Below, in pieces: positions 10,052-25,000 of a stretch of 64,000 bases of DNA. The position numbers were made by a program, and so were the translations under genes. The notes under the pieces were generated by a model, which did no database searches, was not told the origin of the DNA, and saw only the letters and a program-made list of their open reading frames with translations. Source of the DNA: Verrucomicrobiales bacterium (GTDB lineage Bacteria; Verrucomicrobiota; Verrucomicrobiia; Limisphaerales; JAYPXF01); the NCBI GenBank assembly GCA_002715965.1, contig PBAL01000087.1, forward strand, positions 1 through 64,000, in the 5' to 3' direction. The first letter of the stretch is position 1. The number at the start of each line of letters is the position of its first letter.

Positions 10052-13000
10052 ATGGATCTTGAGAACAATCTCACCGTCTCTCCGCGCGTGCGGAGGCTCC
10101 TCCTTTTCCTCCTCGGGGCCCTTCTTGGGGTAAACGTCTACGCCCAGCCAGCGAACAACAACTTTGCGAGCGCCCAGTTCTTGGCTCTGAACAGCACCGT
10201 CACCGGATCGAATGTGTCGGCGACGAAAGAGGTTGGTGAGCCTAATCACGCGGGGAACCTTGGTGGAGCATCGGTGTGGTACACCTTCTTTGCCACCACC
10301 AATATCCGTGTGCAGGTGACCTTGTACGCGACAAATTATTCGGGGAATGCGTTGTTGGCAGCCTATACCGGGACGACTTTGGGGGCATTGACTCCAGTGG
10401 CGTCCACAAACACGAACGGCTGTCTGAGTATACAGTTCGATATCTCGACTGGGATGCAGTACCGCATCGCGGTGGATGGTGAGAATATCGGTGCTGGCGC
10501 GGGGGAAGCAGCCTTTCAACTTTCTTTTTCCGGGGCCGCGCAGAATGACAACTTTGCAAACCCGCACTGGCTGTTTGGCAGTAGTCCGGCGACAAACTCC
10601 GTGAGCAGCATTGCCGCGACCAAGGAACCGAACGAGCCGGTTCATGATGGCGTAGGGGGTGGGGCCACCGTCTGGTTCTCCTGGACCGCCCAGCAGAGCA
10701 CTACGACCACAGTGAGTGTGGCGAGTCAGGACGGCTTCGACACCACGAACATGGTGCTGGCGGTTTACACCGGAGACGCGTTGACGAGCCTCACACCGGT
10801 GGTGTCGAGCAATGAACTTGGCGGGGTGACGGTTGAGTTTGTTGCGCAGGCGCGGACGAACTACATGATCGCAGTCGATGGCGCGGGCCTTGGCGGCTTC
10901 GCAGAACGCGGTACGTTTGACATCTCAATACAGTCATCGACCGCTGTCAGCGCGGGGCACTTCCATTTCGCGCGCAGTTCCATTCTGGTTGGCGAACTGG
11001 AACGATTTGTGACCCTGGCCATTGTCCGTACGGGCGGGTTTCGTGGGAGAATTGAAGTGGACTGGACGACTGCCGATATACCGGGTCATGCCACCTCCGA
11101 TACCATTGCTCTCCAAACGGGCGGAAACTCGGACTATCTCGCGGCCTCAGGCAGGGTGCTCTTTGACGATTTTGAGACGATGCAGACCGTACAGGTTCCT
11201 ATCGGCAACGTCTTGGGGCAGTCGTTCAACTCGACCGTCTGGACCAATCAGGATTTCAATGTGCTAATCACAAATGTTCAACCTAGCACGCTTGGAATCA
11301 CCAATAGTCAGGGGATTTTCATCGAGAACCCGGCACTTGAGCCGACGTTCTCCTCGACGCCGGCGGTGGTGACGATCTGGAATCAGCTGCCTCCGGTCGA
11401 TAGGTTCGGGGTGCCAGTGACCGGCGGGTCGATTGGCGCCGTCTTCCTGGAGCGAATTGTGGCGTATCCGGTTGCCCAGATCAGATTCACCAATGGCGAT
11501 GTAACGGACTTCGCAAACAACCCCTTTGCCAATCAATTTGGTACGATTCCAGAGGGGAACAACAACATATTCACCAACGGGCTCGCGGCGACCAACAACA
11601 TTCCTTTTTTGCAGAATAGTGATCCGTCCAATTTCGGGAGTGTGCGAATCTGGCGTTATGGCGGACCGAGAGAAACTGCCACCACCGTTACGTATCAGAT
11701 CCGGGCGATCAACCCGGATGTCGACGAAGATGACGTTTATCTCCAACCTGGATCTGAAATCGCGCAGGCCGGATCCGACTTCGTCGTGTTTACCGGGACG
11801 GTCACTTTTTCGGCACCGCCAATCCAGACAAACCTGCTCACCGCGCCGGATCACCGGGATATCCCGCTGGCTCGAATCATAGGAGATCGTATCGCGGAGT
11901 TTAACGAGGATTTCGTCGTGGACCTGATACGTGTGGATCCTGCGCCGGACCCCGAAATGCCTGCCGACGCTTGGGAAATCACCGGACGCCCTAACAACGT
12001 GAGAATCGACGACTTTTCTGGAGATCGTATGACGGTTGTCACCATCAAGGCGGGCGGCGCGGGCGAATCGGACAATACCGACGAGTCAGCTGGCGCTGCG
12101 GACTCGTTTCACAACCGCGATCTGGACAACAACACCCTGCCGCCGTTCAACGCGAACCCCGGTGCCAACAACAAGGTCAACAGCGTCTCGGTGGAACGGG
12201 GCGCGAACCCGCGGACCGTGCTGGCCGGTGACTTCACCGCAGTGAACACGTTCGGGCGCAACCGGATTGCGCGCCTGGACAACAACGGCCAGATCGACCT
12301 GACCTTCGACCCGGGTGACGGTGTGGACAATTTCATCAACAAGGTGCAGATCTATCAGGATTTCAACACGAACAATGCGGCCATCGTCCAGACCAACAAG
12401 ATCCTGATCGCAGGTGGTTTCAGTTCCTTCAACGGTGTCAGTCGAAACGGTATCGCGCGTTTGAACACCGACGGCACTCTGGATACCTCGTTTGATCCAG
12501 GAGCTGGCGTAGACCCAGGAAACACGTCGGCCCGCCCGATCGAGGACTTCGTTATCCAACCGGACGGCAAGGTCGTGGTCGTGGGTGCCTTTACGTCCGT
12601 GGACAACCAGTCGTTCAACCGCGTCACGCGCCTGAATATGGACGGTTCGGTGGACCAGACCTTTACCGGATTGGGAGTCGGTCCGAACGCGCGGGTGTAC
12701 GGTGTCGATCTGGTGCTTTCTGCAACCACCAATTTCGTCACGAACATTGTCGGAACGACGACCAATGTTGTCCCCAATCAAATTGATTTCGTCAGCAAGA
12801 TCGTGATTGCGGGTGAGTTTACCAGCGTGAACGGCGTGCCGCGAAACGGCGTGGCCATGCTGGAACCGAATGGTTCATTGGACACGACGACCTTCTTGAA
12901 CCTCGGCTCGGGTGCTGACAACTCGGTTTACGACGTGCTTGTGACCCAGAATGCGCTCTTTCAGAACACCCGGATAGTCATTGCCGGTGCATTTTCGACC

Positions 13001-16000
13001 ATCAACTTCCAGGATCGAAGAGGTATAGCACGGTTGCTGGCCGACGGCACTCTGGACTCCGCGTTTGACCCGGGATCGGGTGCGGACGATACGGTGTTCA
13101 CGTTGGCGGAGCAAACCGATGGGCGACTGCTGCTTGGGGGTATTTTCAGGAGCTACAACACCACCAGACGCGTAGGGCTCGCTCGTATCACCACGGACGG
13201 GAAACTGGATACTTCCTTCATGGACACTGCCTACAACCAATTTGCGGGTCTGACCCGCCAGTTGAGCACACAACCCAACAGTGCCTGTTTGACCATCGGT
13301 ATCGAGGACGGTGGGGATATTCTGATCGGCGGGAGCTTTGATCGGGTGGGGTCCGGCGGATCCGACCGGGACACCGGCGGACGCGAGCGAGTGCGCCCGC
13401 GGAGCAATATCGCCAGACTGCTCGGAGGCGATACGCCTGGTCCGGGCAATATTGAATTCACTCAGAGCACCTATTCCGCGGACGAGAACGGTGGGACCGC
13501 GTTTATCACATTGACCCGCCGTGATGGCTCGTTGCGGGGAGCCACGATCAGCTTGACGACAACCAATCTGTCAGCTGTCGCGGGAGCAGACTATGACTTC
13601 GCGACATTGAATCCTCGGTGGGGAGCGGGACTTCAGGGATTAAACAATCAGCAGCCCAACAACGCCTCATACGTGTTCATGTCGATCATTGACGATACGG
13701 AAGTGGAAGGTGTGGAGACGTTTGAACTGCGGCTTGAGATTCCCCCGGACTATTCACCGTCGCCCCTTTCACCTGTGCGCTTGATTCGAGGGGAACCCAT
13801 CCCCATTGGCTTGGCTTTGGGTGTTGACTCGGCAGTCCTGGAAATTGCCGACAACGATTTCGCATTTGGTGAGATCGGATTTTCAAACGCGACTTACACT
13901 GCGGCTGAAAACGAACCTGGCGGGTTGGCGGTCATTGCAGTGACGCGAGTCAATGGTTCGTCCGGCAACGTCACCGTCACCTATTCCGCAACGGGACCGG
14001 ATCCCACCCGGTTTACGCCGGTGTCGGGCACGCTGACATTCGGACCGGGACAGACTGAGCAATTCTTCACAGTACCGATCATTGACAATACGCTCGTCGA
14101 TCTTCCGGCAACGGTGAACTTGACGCTGAGGGACCCAACCGGTGGCGCCACGACTGCCCCGCTGACAAATGCCATTCTGACGATCACTGACAACGAACCG
14201 CCCACCGGGACGCCGGCCGGCACGGTCAACAGCGGCTTTGGCGGGGTAAATGGTCCGGATGGCCGAGTGCTCTCGGTGGTCTATCTGACGAACACCCACC
14301 CCGGACAGCAACTTGACGGCAAGTGGCTGATTGGCGGTGATTTCACCTTCATCGACGGCGTCCCCCGCAGTCGGATGGCGTTGTTGAACCTCGACGGTTC
14401 CGTCAACACGACAATCTTCAATCAGATCTCCTCCGGCTTCAACGGTGCTGTGAACACGATCGTGGTCCACACCAATTTAGCCAACAATACGAATCTGGTC
14501 GGTCGCTTCATCGTGGGCGGTGAGTTCACTTCGTATAATGGTGTGAATCGAAATCGCATTTTGCGGATGAATCCGGACGGTTCGCTCGATTCGTCGTTCA
14601 ATCCGGGTGCCGGTGCCGACAATCCGGTTTTCGCGGCGGTAATCCAGCCTGACGACAAGATCGTCATTGTGGGTGACTTCACGGATATCAACGGCACGCC
14701 GCGCAATCGGATCGCCCGGCTCCTGCCTGATGGCACCGTCGATACGACCTTCGATCCGGGACAGGGCGCGGACGGACTTATTCGCGCCGTGACGTTCGAC
14801 GCCATGACGAACATTTATATCGGTGGCGACTTCACCGGCTTCAACTTCGTGCCCCAGCGTGGCGTGGCCAAGTTGCTGCCAGACGGGACACTGGATACCA
14901 CCTATATCGATCCCCAGAATGCGGTGTCCGGGACGGATGCCCGTGTGCGCTCCCTCGCACTGGATTCAACCGGCAGGCTGCTTGTCGCCGGTGACTTCAA
15001 CAGCGCCTACGGCAATTCGAATTATGCGAAAATTGCCAGATTTGAAGCAGGGGGCGCACTGGATACGAGTTTCCTGGGCAGCCCCGGCGCCGACAATGCC
15101 GTGTTCACGGTAAAAATCGACCAACAGCAACGGATCATCTTCGCGGGCGACTTCACCACGGTGAACGGGAAGAATCGCACGCGTATCGCACGGCTGAGTC
15201 CCCAGGGCGAACTCGATGCCAGCATCAACTTTGGGACAGGGCCCAATGGGTTTGTCGCTGCGTTGGCCTTGGAACCAACCACGGACGGAGTGATCACCAT
15301 CGGAGGCGGATTCACTTCGGTTGACGACATCCCAAGGAACTTTGTCGCTCAGTTGGTTGGTGGTGAGAACATCGGATCGGGCAAGATCCGCTTTGCCTCC
15401 ACCAGTTTCACATTTGTTGAAAGCCAGGTGAACGCGGTCGTGACCGTCAGGCGCGATGGTGGACTGGAGAATGTGGTCGAGATCGATTACGGGGAACTCG
15501 ATGGCACAGCCACCGACGGCGTCCATTATGCGAACGCAAATTCGGACACCACGCTGGTGTTCGCGGAAGCGGAAGCGACGAAGACTTATACCCTGACGCT
15601 CTTCAACGACAGCGATATCAATGCTGACCGGGTCTTCACAAACATCCTCTTCAATCCGATAAATCGTGATCCGGTGCTGGGGCCGAACACCGACTTCAGC
15701 TTGATCGACAATTCCATCACCAATGTTCCGGTGTTTGTGGTGAACGATGACAGTGAGATCAACCTCAGCTTCAATACCTACACCGTCAACGAACAGACCG
15801 CCGGCAGTAATGCGGTGGTCCAGGTATCCAGAACCGGTTCCAGCGTTGGGACGGTAACGGTCTTCTACGATGTTCGTGACGGCACCAACAGTCCCGCGCT
15901 CGACGGACTGGACTACCGCAGCGTCAGCGGCAGTGTGGTGATGACGAATGGTCAGACGGAGACCACCTTCCTGGTGCCGGTTATCGATGACACGTTGGTG

Positions 16001-19000
16001 GAAGGTGATGAAACCGCGATCATCACTCTGACCAACGCAGGGCCTACCAATATCACCAGACTGGGCGCGCGAGACGAGGCCCTGCTGACCATTCGGGATA
16101 ATGATTTCTCAGCGGGCGAATTTCATTTCAGCCAACCAACCTACACCTTGTTGGAAGACGTCGGACAGGCAACGATCACAGTTGTCCGATCGAATGGATT
16201 CAGCGGGTTGGTGACTGTGCAATTCAGCACCGAAGACGTGACCGCACGCGGCTGGAACGGGCTCGGGTCGAGCAACGCTTTCGACTATGCGCTCACCGCC
16301 GGAACACTGACCTTTGCGGACTCGGAAACCGTCAAAACCTTCACCGTCGGCATCATTGACAATCAGGTGAACGACGCCATCCCGACTCGGACACTCAGGA
16401 TGCTGCTGAACAACCCTGAAGGAGGGGCGACAGTGGGTCTGGGCCAGGCCAACCTTGACATCCAGGACAACGAGTTGGCCCCGTTCGGAAGTTTCTCTTT
16501 CGGACAAACGAACATCATTGTCTCAGAAACGTCGACCAGCGCGTCGATTCCGATCCTTCGAAGCGGAACCGCAGCGACAAACGCGACTGTTGAGGTTGAG
16601 GCCACCGGGGGAACGGCGCAACTCGCCGTGAACTACGCCTTCACGACCAACGTGGTGAGCTTTGCCAATGGCCAAAGCAGCAATGTCTTCGCTCTGATCG
16701 TGCTGCCGGATTTGCAGATCACAGCAGATCGAACCCTCTTCCTGACGCTGACCAACGCATCTGCGGGCACCGCGATCGGTACGCCGGCAACGACAGTTTT
16801 GACGATCACCGAACAGAACCCCAGCCCGGGTAGCCTCCAATTCAGCTCACCGCTGTTCAGCGTCGTTGAGAATACGGCGCAGGCAACGGTTACTGTTCTT
16901 CGGACCAATGGTTTTACCGGGAACATCTCGGTGGATTTCCATACGCTCGACGGCACTGCTCTGGCAGGGGTGGATTACGTGACCAATTTTGGCACGCTGA
17001 TATTCAGTTCCGGGGTGGAGACTCAACAATTCACCGTCAACCTAATCGACAATGGCCTGCAGGAAGGCGAAGTGCGCTTCAACGTCGTGCTCGACAACCT
17101 GACGAATGGCGACGCGATTCTCACCCCCAACACGGTCGTATCAATCATCGATGACGACGCTGCCGCAGGATCTCCTTCACCGGGTTTTCAGCCAGGAACG
17201 GGCGTCGATGGAATCGTGAACGCGGTCGGAATCGATACCAATGCACTCATTGTCGTGGGTGGCAGTTTTACGAACTACAACGGACAACCGGCAACCAATC
17301 TGATGAGATTGACTTCCGTCGGAGTGCTCGACACGAGTTTTTCACCGGAACTCATCACGGCGACGACCAACTCCAGCATTCAGGCGCTCGTTGTTTACAC
17401 CAACGACACGAATCACGGGAAAGTTCTTATCGGCGGACTGTTCGATAGAATCGGCACCAACCAAATCACCAACATTGCCCGGTTGAATCCAGACGGAAGC
17501 GTGGATGCCAGCTTTGTATCCAGCAACGGAGCGAACAACACGGTGCTGGTCATGGACCTGCAGCCTGACGGCCGAATTCTCATTGGCGGCAGGTTCACCC
17601 GCTACCACGACGTCAATCGAAATTTCATTGCTCGATTGAACGCGGACGGAATTTTGGACACCGCGTTCGATCCCGGTTCGGGTGCGAACGGACCGGTTCG
17701 GGCAATCGCCCAGGACGGCACTGGACGAATCTACATCGGTGGTGATTTTACCTCGGTTGATGGTGTTGCCAGAAATCGGATTGCCAGACTCAGTGCCGAT
17801 GGATCGGTGGACAAGACATTTGACCCGGGGACAGGCGCCAACAACGGGGTGAACGTGGTGGTGGTGTCCAGCGACCGGAAGCCGGTCGTGGGAGGATTGT
17901 TCACCAACTTCAACAGCGCTCCGATGAATCGACTCGTCCGATTGAACGAGAACGGTTCCACAGACTCGACGTTCAATCCGCCAGGCGGCGCAAATCAATT
18001 CGTGACCGCACTTGCTGTCCAGTCTGATGGAAAAATTATCGTTGGCGGTGGCTTTACCCAGATTGGAGGTCTCGAAAGGAATCGATTCGTCCGTCTTCAC
18101 ACCAACGGCATTGTTGATGCGACTTACAACGTCGGCACTGGTGTCGATGAACTGATTACCGCGATGGTGCTCAGGAACGACACTGATCTGGTGATCGGTG
18201 GTGCATTTTCGGTGGTAAACGGTGTGCAACGGGATGGCGTCGCCAGAATCGTCGGAGGTGAAAACCTCGGTGTCGGAAGTGTTGAATTCAATGTGGCAAA
18301 CTTCGTTGTCGATGAGAATGGGACGAATGCCGTGATCTCAATCGTGCGCAGTGGTGGCACGAGCAATACCGTTGGGATTGCTTACAATACGGCTGACGGA
18401 AGCGCCGTCGCGCCGATCCACTACACAACCGCCACTGGAGTGGTGACTTTTGCACAAGGCGTAACCAGGCGGGAATTCAATGTGGGCATCGTAAACAACG
18501 CGCTGGTGGACGGAGATCGTTTCCTGAACCTGAGGCTTTCTGATCCCATCGGAGGGGTCGGATTGGGGAATCCGACCAACGCGACCTTGACGATCCAGGA
18601 CGATGACTCAGTTGTTGGCTTCTCACCGGTCAACTACGCAATCAATGAGAACGATCCCAGCAGGCAGGCTATCATCAATGTGTCCCGCGCGGGAGGAACG
18701 CTTGGAACAGCCACCGTTGATTATCTCACTTTGGACGGGACAGCCGTGGCTGGCGTCAACTATGTGGCAGCCTCCGGAACGTTGACCTTTGCACCGGGGC
18801 AATCCAACGCAAACTTCATCGTCCTCATCCAGGACAATGCACAGGTGGATGGGAACCTTACGGTGAACCTCGTCCTGACCAATGGCGCGGGATTCACACA
18901 GATTGGCGCGTCGACGGCGACGCTCACCATTGTGGACAATGAATTTGGGCCGGGCACCATCTCCTTCCTGACGAACTCATTCTCGGTTATCGAGACCAAT

Positions 19001-22000
19001 TCAACGGTGGCAGTGACCGTGGTGCGCACGAACGGTGCAGAAGGCCTGGTGTCGGTGGATTTCTTCACCACCACCACCGGTTCAGCGGTATTGGGAACCA
19101 ACTTCACGCCGACGACCACCCGCTTTTCATGGCCGAACGGTGACGTGACGAGCCGGGGTATCGAGATTCCGATCATCGACAACTTCGTGACCAATGAAGC
19201 CCGGACGATCGACATGATCCTGACCAATTTGGCCGGTGGTGCGGTGTTGGGCACTTATCCAACGGGGACGGTCACGATCGCAGACAACGACAGCTTGTTG
19301 TCATTCGTCTCTACCAACCTGACGGTTTCCGAAGCCGGAATTACTGCCAACATCCAGGTTCTGCGCGAAGGACCGGCGATCGACACCGTCACGGCCGACT
19401 ACTTGATCGCTCCCGGAACGGCATCCTTTGGGGTGGACTTCACCTCCAGCAACGGCAGCATCTCCTTTGGACCGGGTGAATCGAACAAGACCTTTACCCT
19501 CACCGTGCTTGATGACGTGATCGTCGAAGGGGACGAAACCATCCTGCTCACCATCACAAATCCGGTCGCCACACCCGCCGGATCCGCCTATCTCAATATT
19601 TCCAACACCGTCATGACGATCGTCGATGATGACGTGGAGTTCTCATTCAGTTCAGCCACTTACTCCCAGGCCGAGAACGGTGGTGCGGCCACGCTCACCA
19701 TTACCCGCAACGGCGTTACCAATGGAAGCGTCTTGGTCGATTTCGCAACCAGCAACAATACGGCCCTGGCAGGCGTGGACTATGTGGTGACCACCGGAAT
19801 CCTCGTGTTCGGACCCGGCGTGCCCGCGCTGACGTTTGATGTGCCGGTTCTGGACAACCAACTGGCGGACGGAAATCGGGCGTTGAATGTCCACCTCCTG
19901 AACGTTTCCGGGCCAACTGGTGCACGCCTGCTGGCGCCGACAAATGCGCTTCTGACCATTATCGACGACGATTTGGCCAGTCCTTCCGCCGGAACCGTCG
20001 ACGTGACCTTCGGCGCACGCGTGGGCGCCAACGGACCGGTCAACGACATCCTGTTCCTGCCAAACGATCAAATCATGATTGGTGGCGATTTCACACTGGT
20101 GAATGGGGGGGCGGTATCTCGTGTGGCACGCTTGAACTCAGATGGCACTTTGGATCAACAATTCAGCCCGGGCCTCGGCGCAAACAGCAATGTCTGGAAG
20201 CTCACACCGTTCTTCACCAACATTGCCGTCGGCGGGGAGTTTAGTAGCTACAACGGTACCAATCGCAATGGCTTGGCGCTCATTAGTCCGGGTGGATCCC
20301 TTGACCTGGGCTTTGACATTGGAACTGGCTTTAGTGGACCCGTGCGAGCGCTGGCACAGCGGAACGCTACATCCTTGCTCGCGGGGGGATCATTTTCGAA
20401 CTATAACGGCCGGGTTGTTGGCGGGCTGGTGGCACTGAATCCACAAGGCGGAGTGGATATCGCTTTCACAGGCACTGGCGTCAACGGCGAGGTCTATGTT
20501 ATCGAGCCGCTCTTCGGCACGAACTTTGTGGTTGCGGGTGAGTTCACCACTTACAGCGGGGTGACGGCCAATCGGATCATTCTCATCAACTCGGACGGTA
20601 CGATTAACGCCAACTTCAACGCGGGAATCGGTGCGGATGCTCTCGTGCGAGACGTGGCGATCCAACAAGATGGAAAGATCATCATGGTGGGGAACTTCCA
20701 GACCGTGGCCGGTGTTGGACGACCCGGAATTGCACGGTTAAACCCCGACGGCTCGCTCGATAGCGCGTTCAACACGGGAGGCGGTCCCAATGGGCCTGTT
20801 CTGGCGGTGGCGCTACGAGATGACGGACGCGTACTGGTTACTGGTGACTTCACACAGATGGACGGTATCCCCCGTGTTCGCTACGCCCTGCTGAACACGG
20901 ACGGCACACTCGATCGAACCTTTGATCCAGGGCTGGGCGCCAATGCATTTGTGGGTGCCGTGGAAATCACCGAACCATCACGGACCAATCTGGTATTCAC
21001 GAACATCTCGGCCTCCGGATTCTTCGGAACATTCCAAGCGACGAACGACTACGACGTCGGGGCAAATCAGGGCGTCATCAACCTGTTCTCCTCCCATTTT
21101 GGCGCGTTTGCGAATAATGTAAGGGTCTACTACGAGGGTGTAAGAATTCACGATGAGAGTTTTAGTGGATCCCAAGCTGTCACCATTCCATTCGGCCCAG
21201 GGAATAGCACGATCATTCGCGTGGTGATGAACGAGGAACTGGCCGGTGATTCCTGGTTTTACTCCGGGTCGATAGTAGGCACCAATGCCGTGGGCAGCCA
21301 ATTGGGCGAACGAATGCTGATTGGTGGTGATTTCACGAGCGTGAATGGGCTGGATCGCGACCGGCTTGCCTTGATCCAAACGAATGGCGAACCCGATCTG
21401 AATTTCGGATTGGGCGTTGGTGGCACAATTGTTCTCGATATTGGGCTGAATACGAATCGTCTGAATCCTGTGCAACTTGGCAAATCTGTCGTGGTTGGGA
21501 ACTTCTCAGTGGTCAACGGTGCCAATGCAAACCGAATTGCCCGGCTCAATCCCAACGGATCGCTGGATCTGAGTTTCAATACCGGCACGGGAGCCAACGG
21601 CACCATCAACGCTGTGTATGTGCAACCCGATGGCGAACTGATCATCGGCGGCATATTTAGTGCCTTCAACGGCGAACCACGCGGCGCAATTGCCCGGCTC
21701 AATGCGAATGGATCGGTGGACATAGCCTTTGATACGGCCATCGGAGCGAACAACTCTGTGCATGCGGTTATCGGACAGCCGGACGGCAAGATCCTGGTTG
21801 GTGGAGCATTTACCTCACTCAATGGATCCACGCGAAACTTCATCGCCAGATTGAGACAGGACGGCGTCATCGACTCGACCTTTGATTCTTCAGTCGGTGC
21901 AGATGGTTCAGTTTTGGCGATCGCAGTGCAGCAGAACGGTCAAATAGTCATCGGCGGGGATTTTACGACGTATAATGCCGTTCCCGTCGCCCGGATCGCC

Positions 22001-25000
22001 CGCTTGAATTCCGATGGCTCGCTGGACACCAGTTTCAATGTGGGAGGCGCAGGAGCTGACCAGTTCATCAATGACCTGGAGTTGGATGCTGCTGGCAACA
22101 TTCTGCTCGCCGGTGCATTCCGGTCGATCAATGGACAGCCCCGTGCCGGCATTGCGCGCCTCCGGCCGGATGGAACAATTGACACCGGTTTCGAGCCGGG
22201 GATTGGGTTCAACGATTTTGTCAGTGATATCGAACTTCAGCCGGACGGCAAGATCATGGCCGTTGGCGGCTATACGCAGTTTGGATCTCTGCCGCACAAC
22301 CGCCTGCTTCGGCTGAATCCGGACGGATCTTCCGACACCTCCATCAATTTCGGAGTGGGTGCGAATAATTTTGTGGCTGCAGTCGAGGTGCAGCCGTGGG
22401 ACAGGCAGATCCTGATTGGCGGTTCGTTCACCTTCGTGGGCGACGTCCCTCGCGAGGGGGTTGCCAGGCTGAATGGCGACGCCAATGGTGTCAGCGGTGG
22501 TGAGTTTGAATTTGCCTCCCCGGTCTTTACGGCGACGGAGGAGGCCACCAATGCATTGGTCACCATCATTCGTCGAGGTGGACTTACCGGCAGTGCCTCC
22601 GTCCAGGTACTGACGACGAATTCGCTGGGAGTTCCGAATCCGGCGACGGAAGGTCCGACGGGCGACTACATCGGGATGACAAACACCTTGGTATTTGTCA
22701 GTGGTCAGATATCCACAAACATCGTTGTCAGCCTGGTCGATGATCAGATCATCGAATCGGATGAAACGGTGTTGCTTGCCCTGCGCAATCCCATCTTCGC
22801 CGGACTGGGGCCCCAACAAACGGCGAGTCTGGTCATCGTGGATAACGACAGCTTGTTGGAGTTCAGCGTTGCCGGTTACACGGTAAATGAAAATACGAGC
22901 CAGGCGGTGATTACTGTGAACCGTGAGGGAGGTGGCAGTGGCAACGTGGCGGTGGACTATTCTGCGAGCGCCGGCACGGCCTTGGCTGGCATCGACTTTG
23001 ATACGACGACAAACACGCTGACATGGTTGTCTGGCGACCGTGCGTCCAAGACGTTCAACGTCACGATTCGAGACGATGTGCTCATTGAGCCCAACGAAAC
23101 GGTTCAGTTGAACCTGTTCAATCCAGTTGGAGCCGTGACGCTTGGGCGCAGTTCGGCAGTGCTGACCATTGTTGAGAATGATTTCGGACCTGGAGTGATC
23201 ACCTTTACGTCCAGCTTGTATGAAGTGACCGAGGACGGAGGCGCTGCGACGATCACGGTCATCCGAACCAATGGCAGCACGGGACCGGTTTCGGTCCGAT
23301 TCTCCACCCAAGATAGTATCGCGCGTGCAGGTTTGGACTATATTGCCACCAACGGGTTCCTCAATTTCTCCGAGGGACAGACCAGCAAGACCTTCGAAGT
23401 TCTGATGATCAATGACACCAGCCCGGAAGCAGATGAGGTCCTCATCCTCAATCTGACGGACCCGAGCAACGGTGCGACTCTAGGATTGGATACGGCACAG
23501 TTGCTCATCCGTGAAGACGAGATCAGCAACGGCAGCATTATCTTCTCACAGGCCAATTACGTGGTGGGAGAGGCTGACGGTGTTGCGCAAATTGAGCTGG
23601 CTCGAATAAACGGCAGCCAAGGCGCAGTTAGCGTCATACTAGAGACCGTCGATGGCACGGCGTTTGAAGGCCGCGACTACACACGAGTCAGTGGTGCCAT
23701 TTTGTTCTCCGACCGGCAGACCAATCGGACGATTAATGTGCCCATCCTGAATGATGTCCTGAACGAACCGGTAGAACTACTCACCCTCACACTCAGTGAA
23801 CCGACGGGGGGGGGCACAATTGGCACTCGGACCGCGACGCTGACGATCAATGATGACGACATCTACCCGGGGGCGTTCAATTTCGTTACCAATGGTTCAT
23901 GGACGCTTAGAAACAATTTCGCGACGGTGAACGCGCTCGTTAACGAGACTAACGTGGTCGTCGGCACCAACGGCGTAACAAACATCACCATTACCGTGAC
24001 CAACCGGCCGGTGTTTGTGGACAATGTGCATTACCAGACCAAGTTTGACATCGCTTCCGCCTCCAGCCGCCATCATTTCGATGATGCCAACCGGGGTGGA
24101 GATGTTGTCAATGGAATTGCCAGAGGACATCACAATCCGCTGGGAGCGCTGATAACGGTGACCCGGGTCGGAGGTGCTGACGGTGTTGCCACGGTAGATT
24201 TCGCAGCCCGGCCGTTTGACCCCGGTGTTCCGACAGTGCCTGGAATCGGATTTACAAATAGCGAGGTCGCCGTCGACGGACGAGAGTTCTTCAGCACCAA
24301 CGGAACGCTCACATTTTTGGATGGCGAGACCGCCAAGGCTTTCCAAGTACAAACCGGTACGGATATTGGGGTTTTTGAAGGACTTCCGCCGAGTTACTTC
24401 GAAGTTATACTTTCGAATTCGTTCGGAGCCAGCTTGGGGCAATTTACGAATGCCCTTGTCCGAATTGAACCGGTCATTCCCATTGAGGAATGGGGATTCA
24501 GCAGGGAAGTATACTATGTCCGGGAAGACATTGGCACAGCCTATGTTTACCTATTCGGAGCGGGTGGCTGGAATCTTCGTTTCGTGGAGAACGAGACATC
24601 AGCTCTCGGTTCAGAATGGTTGAGTGCCGGGTCGGACCACGCCACCGCAAACGTTGACCTGAATACCGCCGCGCAAAATGGAACATTCAATGGAGTACAA
24701 CGGATAGCAATACCGATTTTTGATGACGACATCCCGGAATTTAACGAAGAGATTACACTTCACACGTTCGTGCAAAGTCCAAATTCGCTCGCCAATCTCC
24801 GCGACACCGCGACGCTGATCATTCTGGACGACGATACTCCACCAGGTGGATTCGCGCGGGATCATAACCCTGACTACGACGTGAGGACTGTACCCGCAAG
24901 GAATCCACGGCCCGGTGCGAATAACATCGTCCTGGCAACCGCCGTCCAGCCTGACAACAAAGCCATCATCGGTGGCGAATTTACCGCAGTTAATTCCGTG

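Larger units (their letters stand above)
19991..22490 (+). repeat. Delta-60 repeat block, 14 repeats = two sets of seven (gene 2, block 4)
   Basis: Fourteen core strands: MIGGDF, AVGGEF, LAGGSF, VVAGEF, IMVGNF, LVTGDF, LIGGDF, then VVVGNF, IIGGIF, LVGGAF, VIGGDF, LLAGAF, MAVGGY, LIGGSF. No Calx-beta domain separates the two halves; the halfway point is near 21390. An extra domain (20970-21309) is inserted inside the seventh repeat, so it sits at the join. Confidence 0.85.

Noticed and set aside
21908-23311. Long minus-strand open frame (467 codons) inside gene 2
   Set aside because: It is the complement of delta-60/Calx-beta coding sequence; its protein is Arg/His-rich without any family features. 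Many similar frames shadow all three giant genes.
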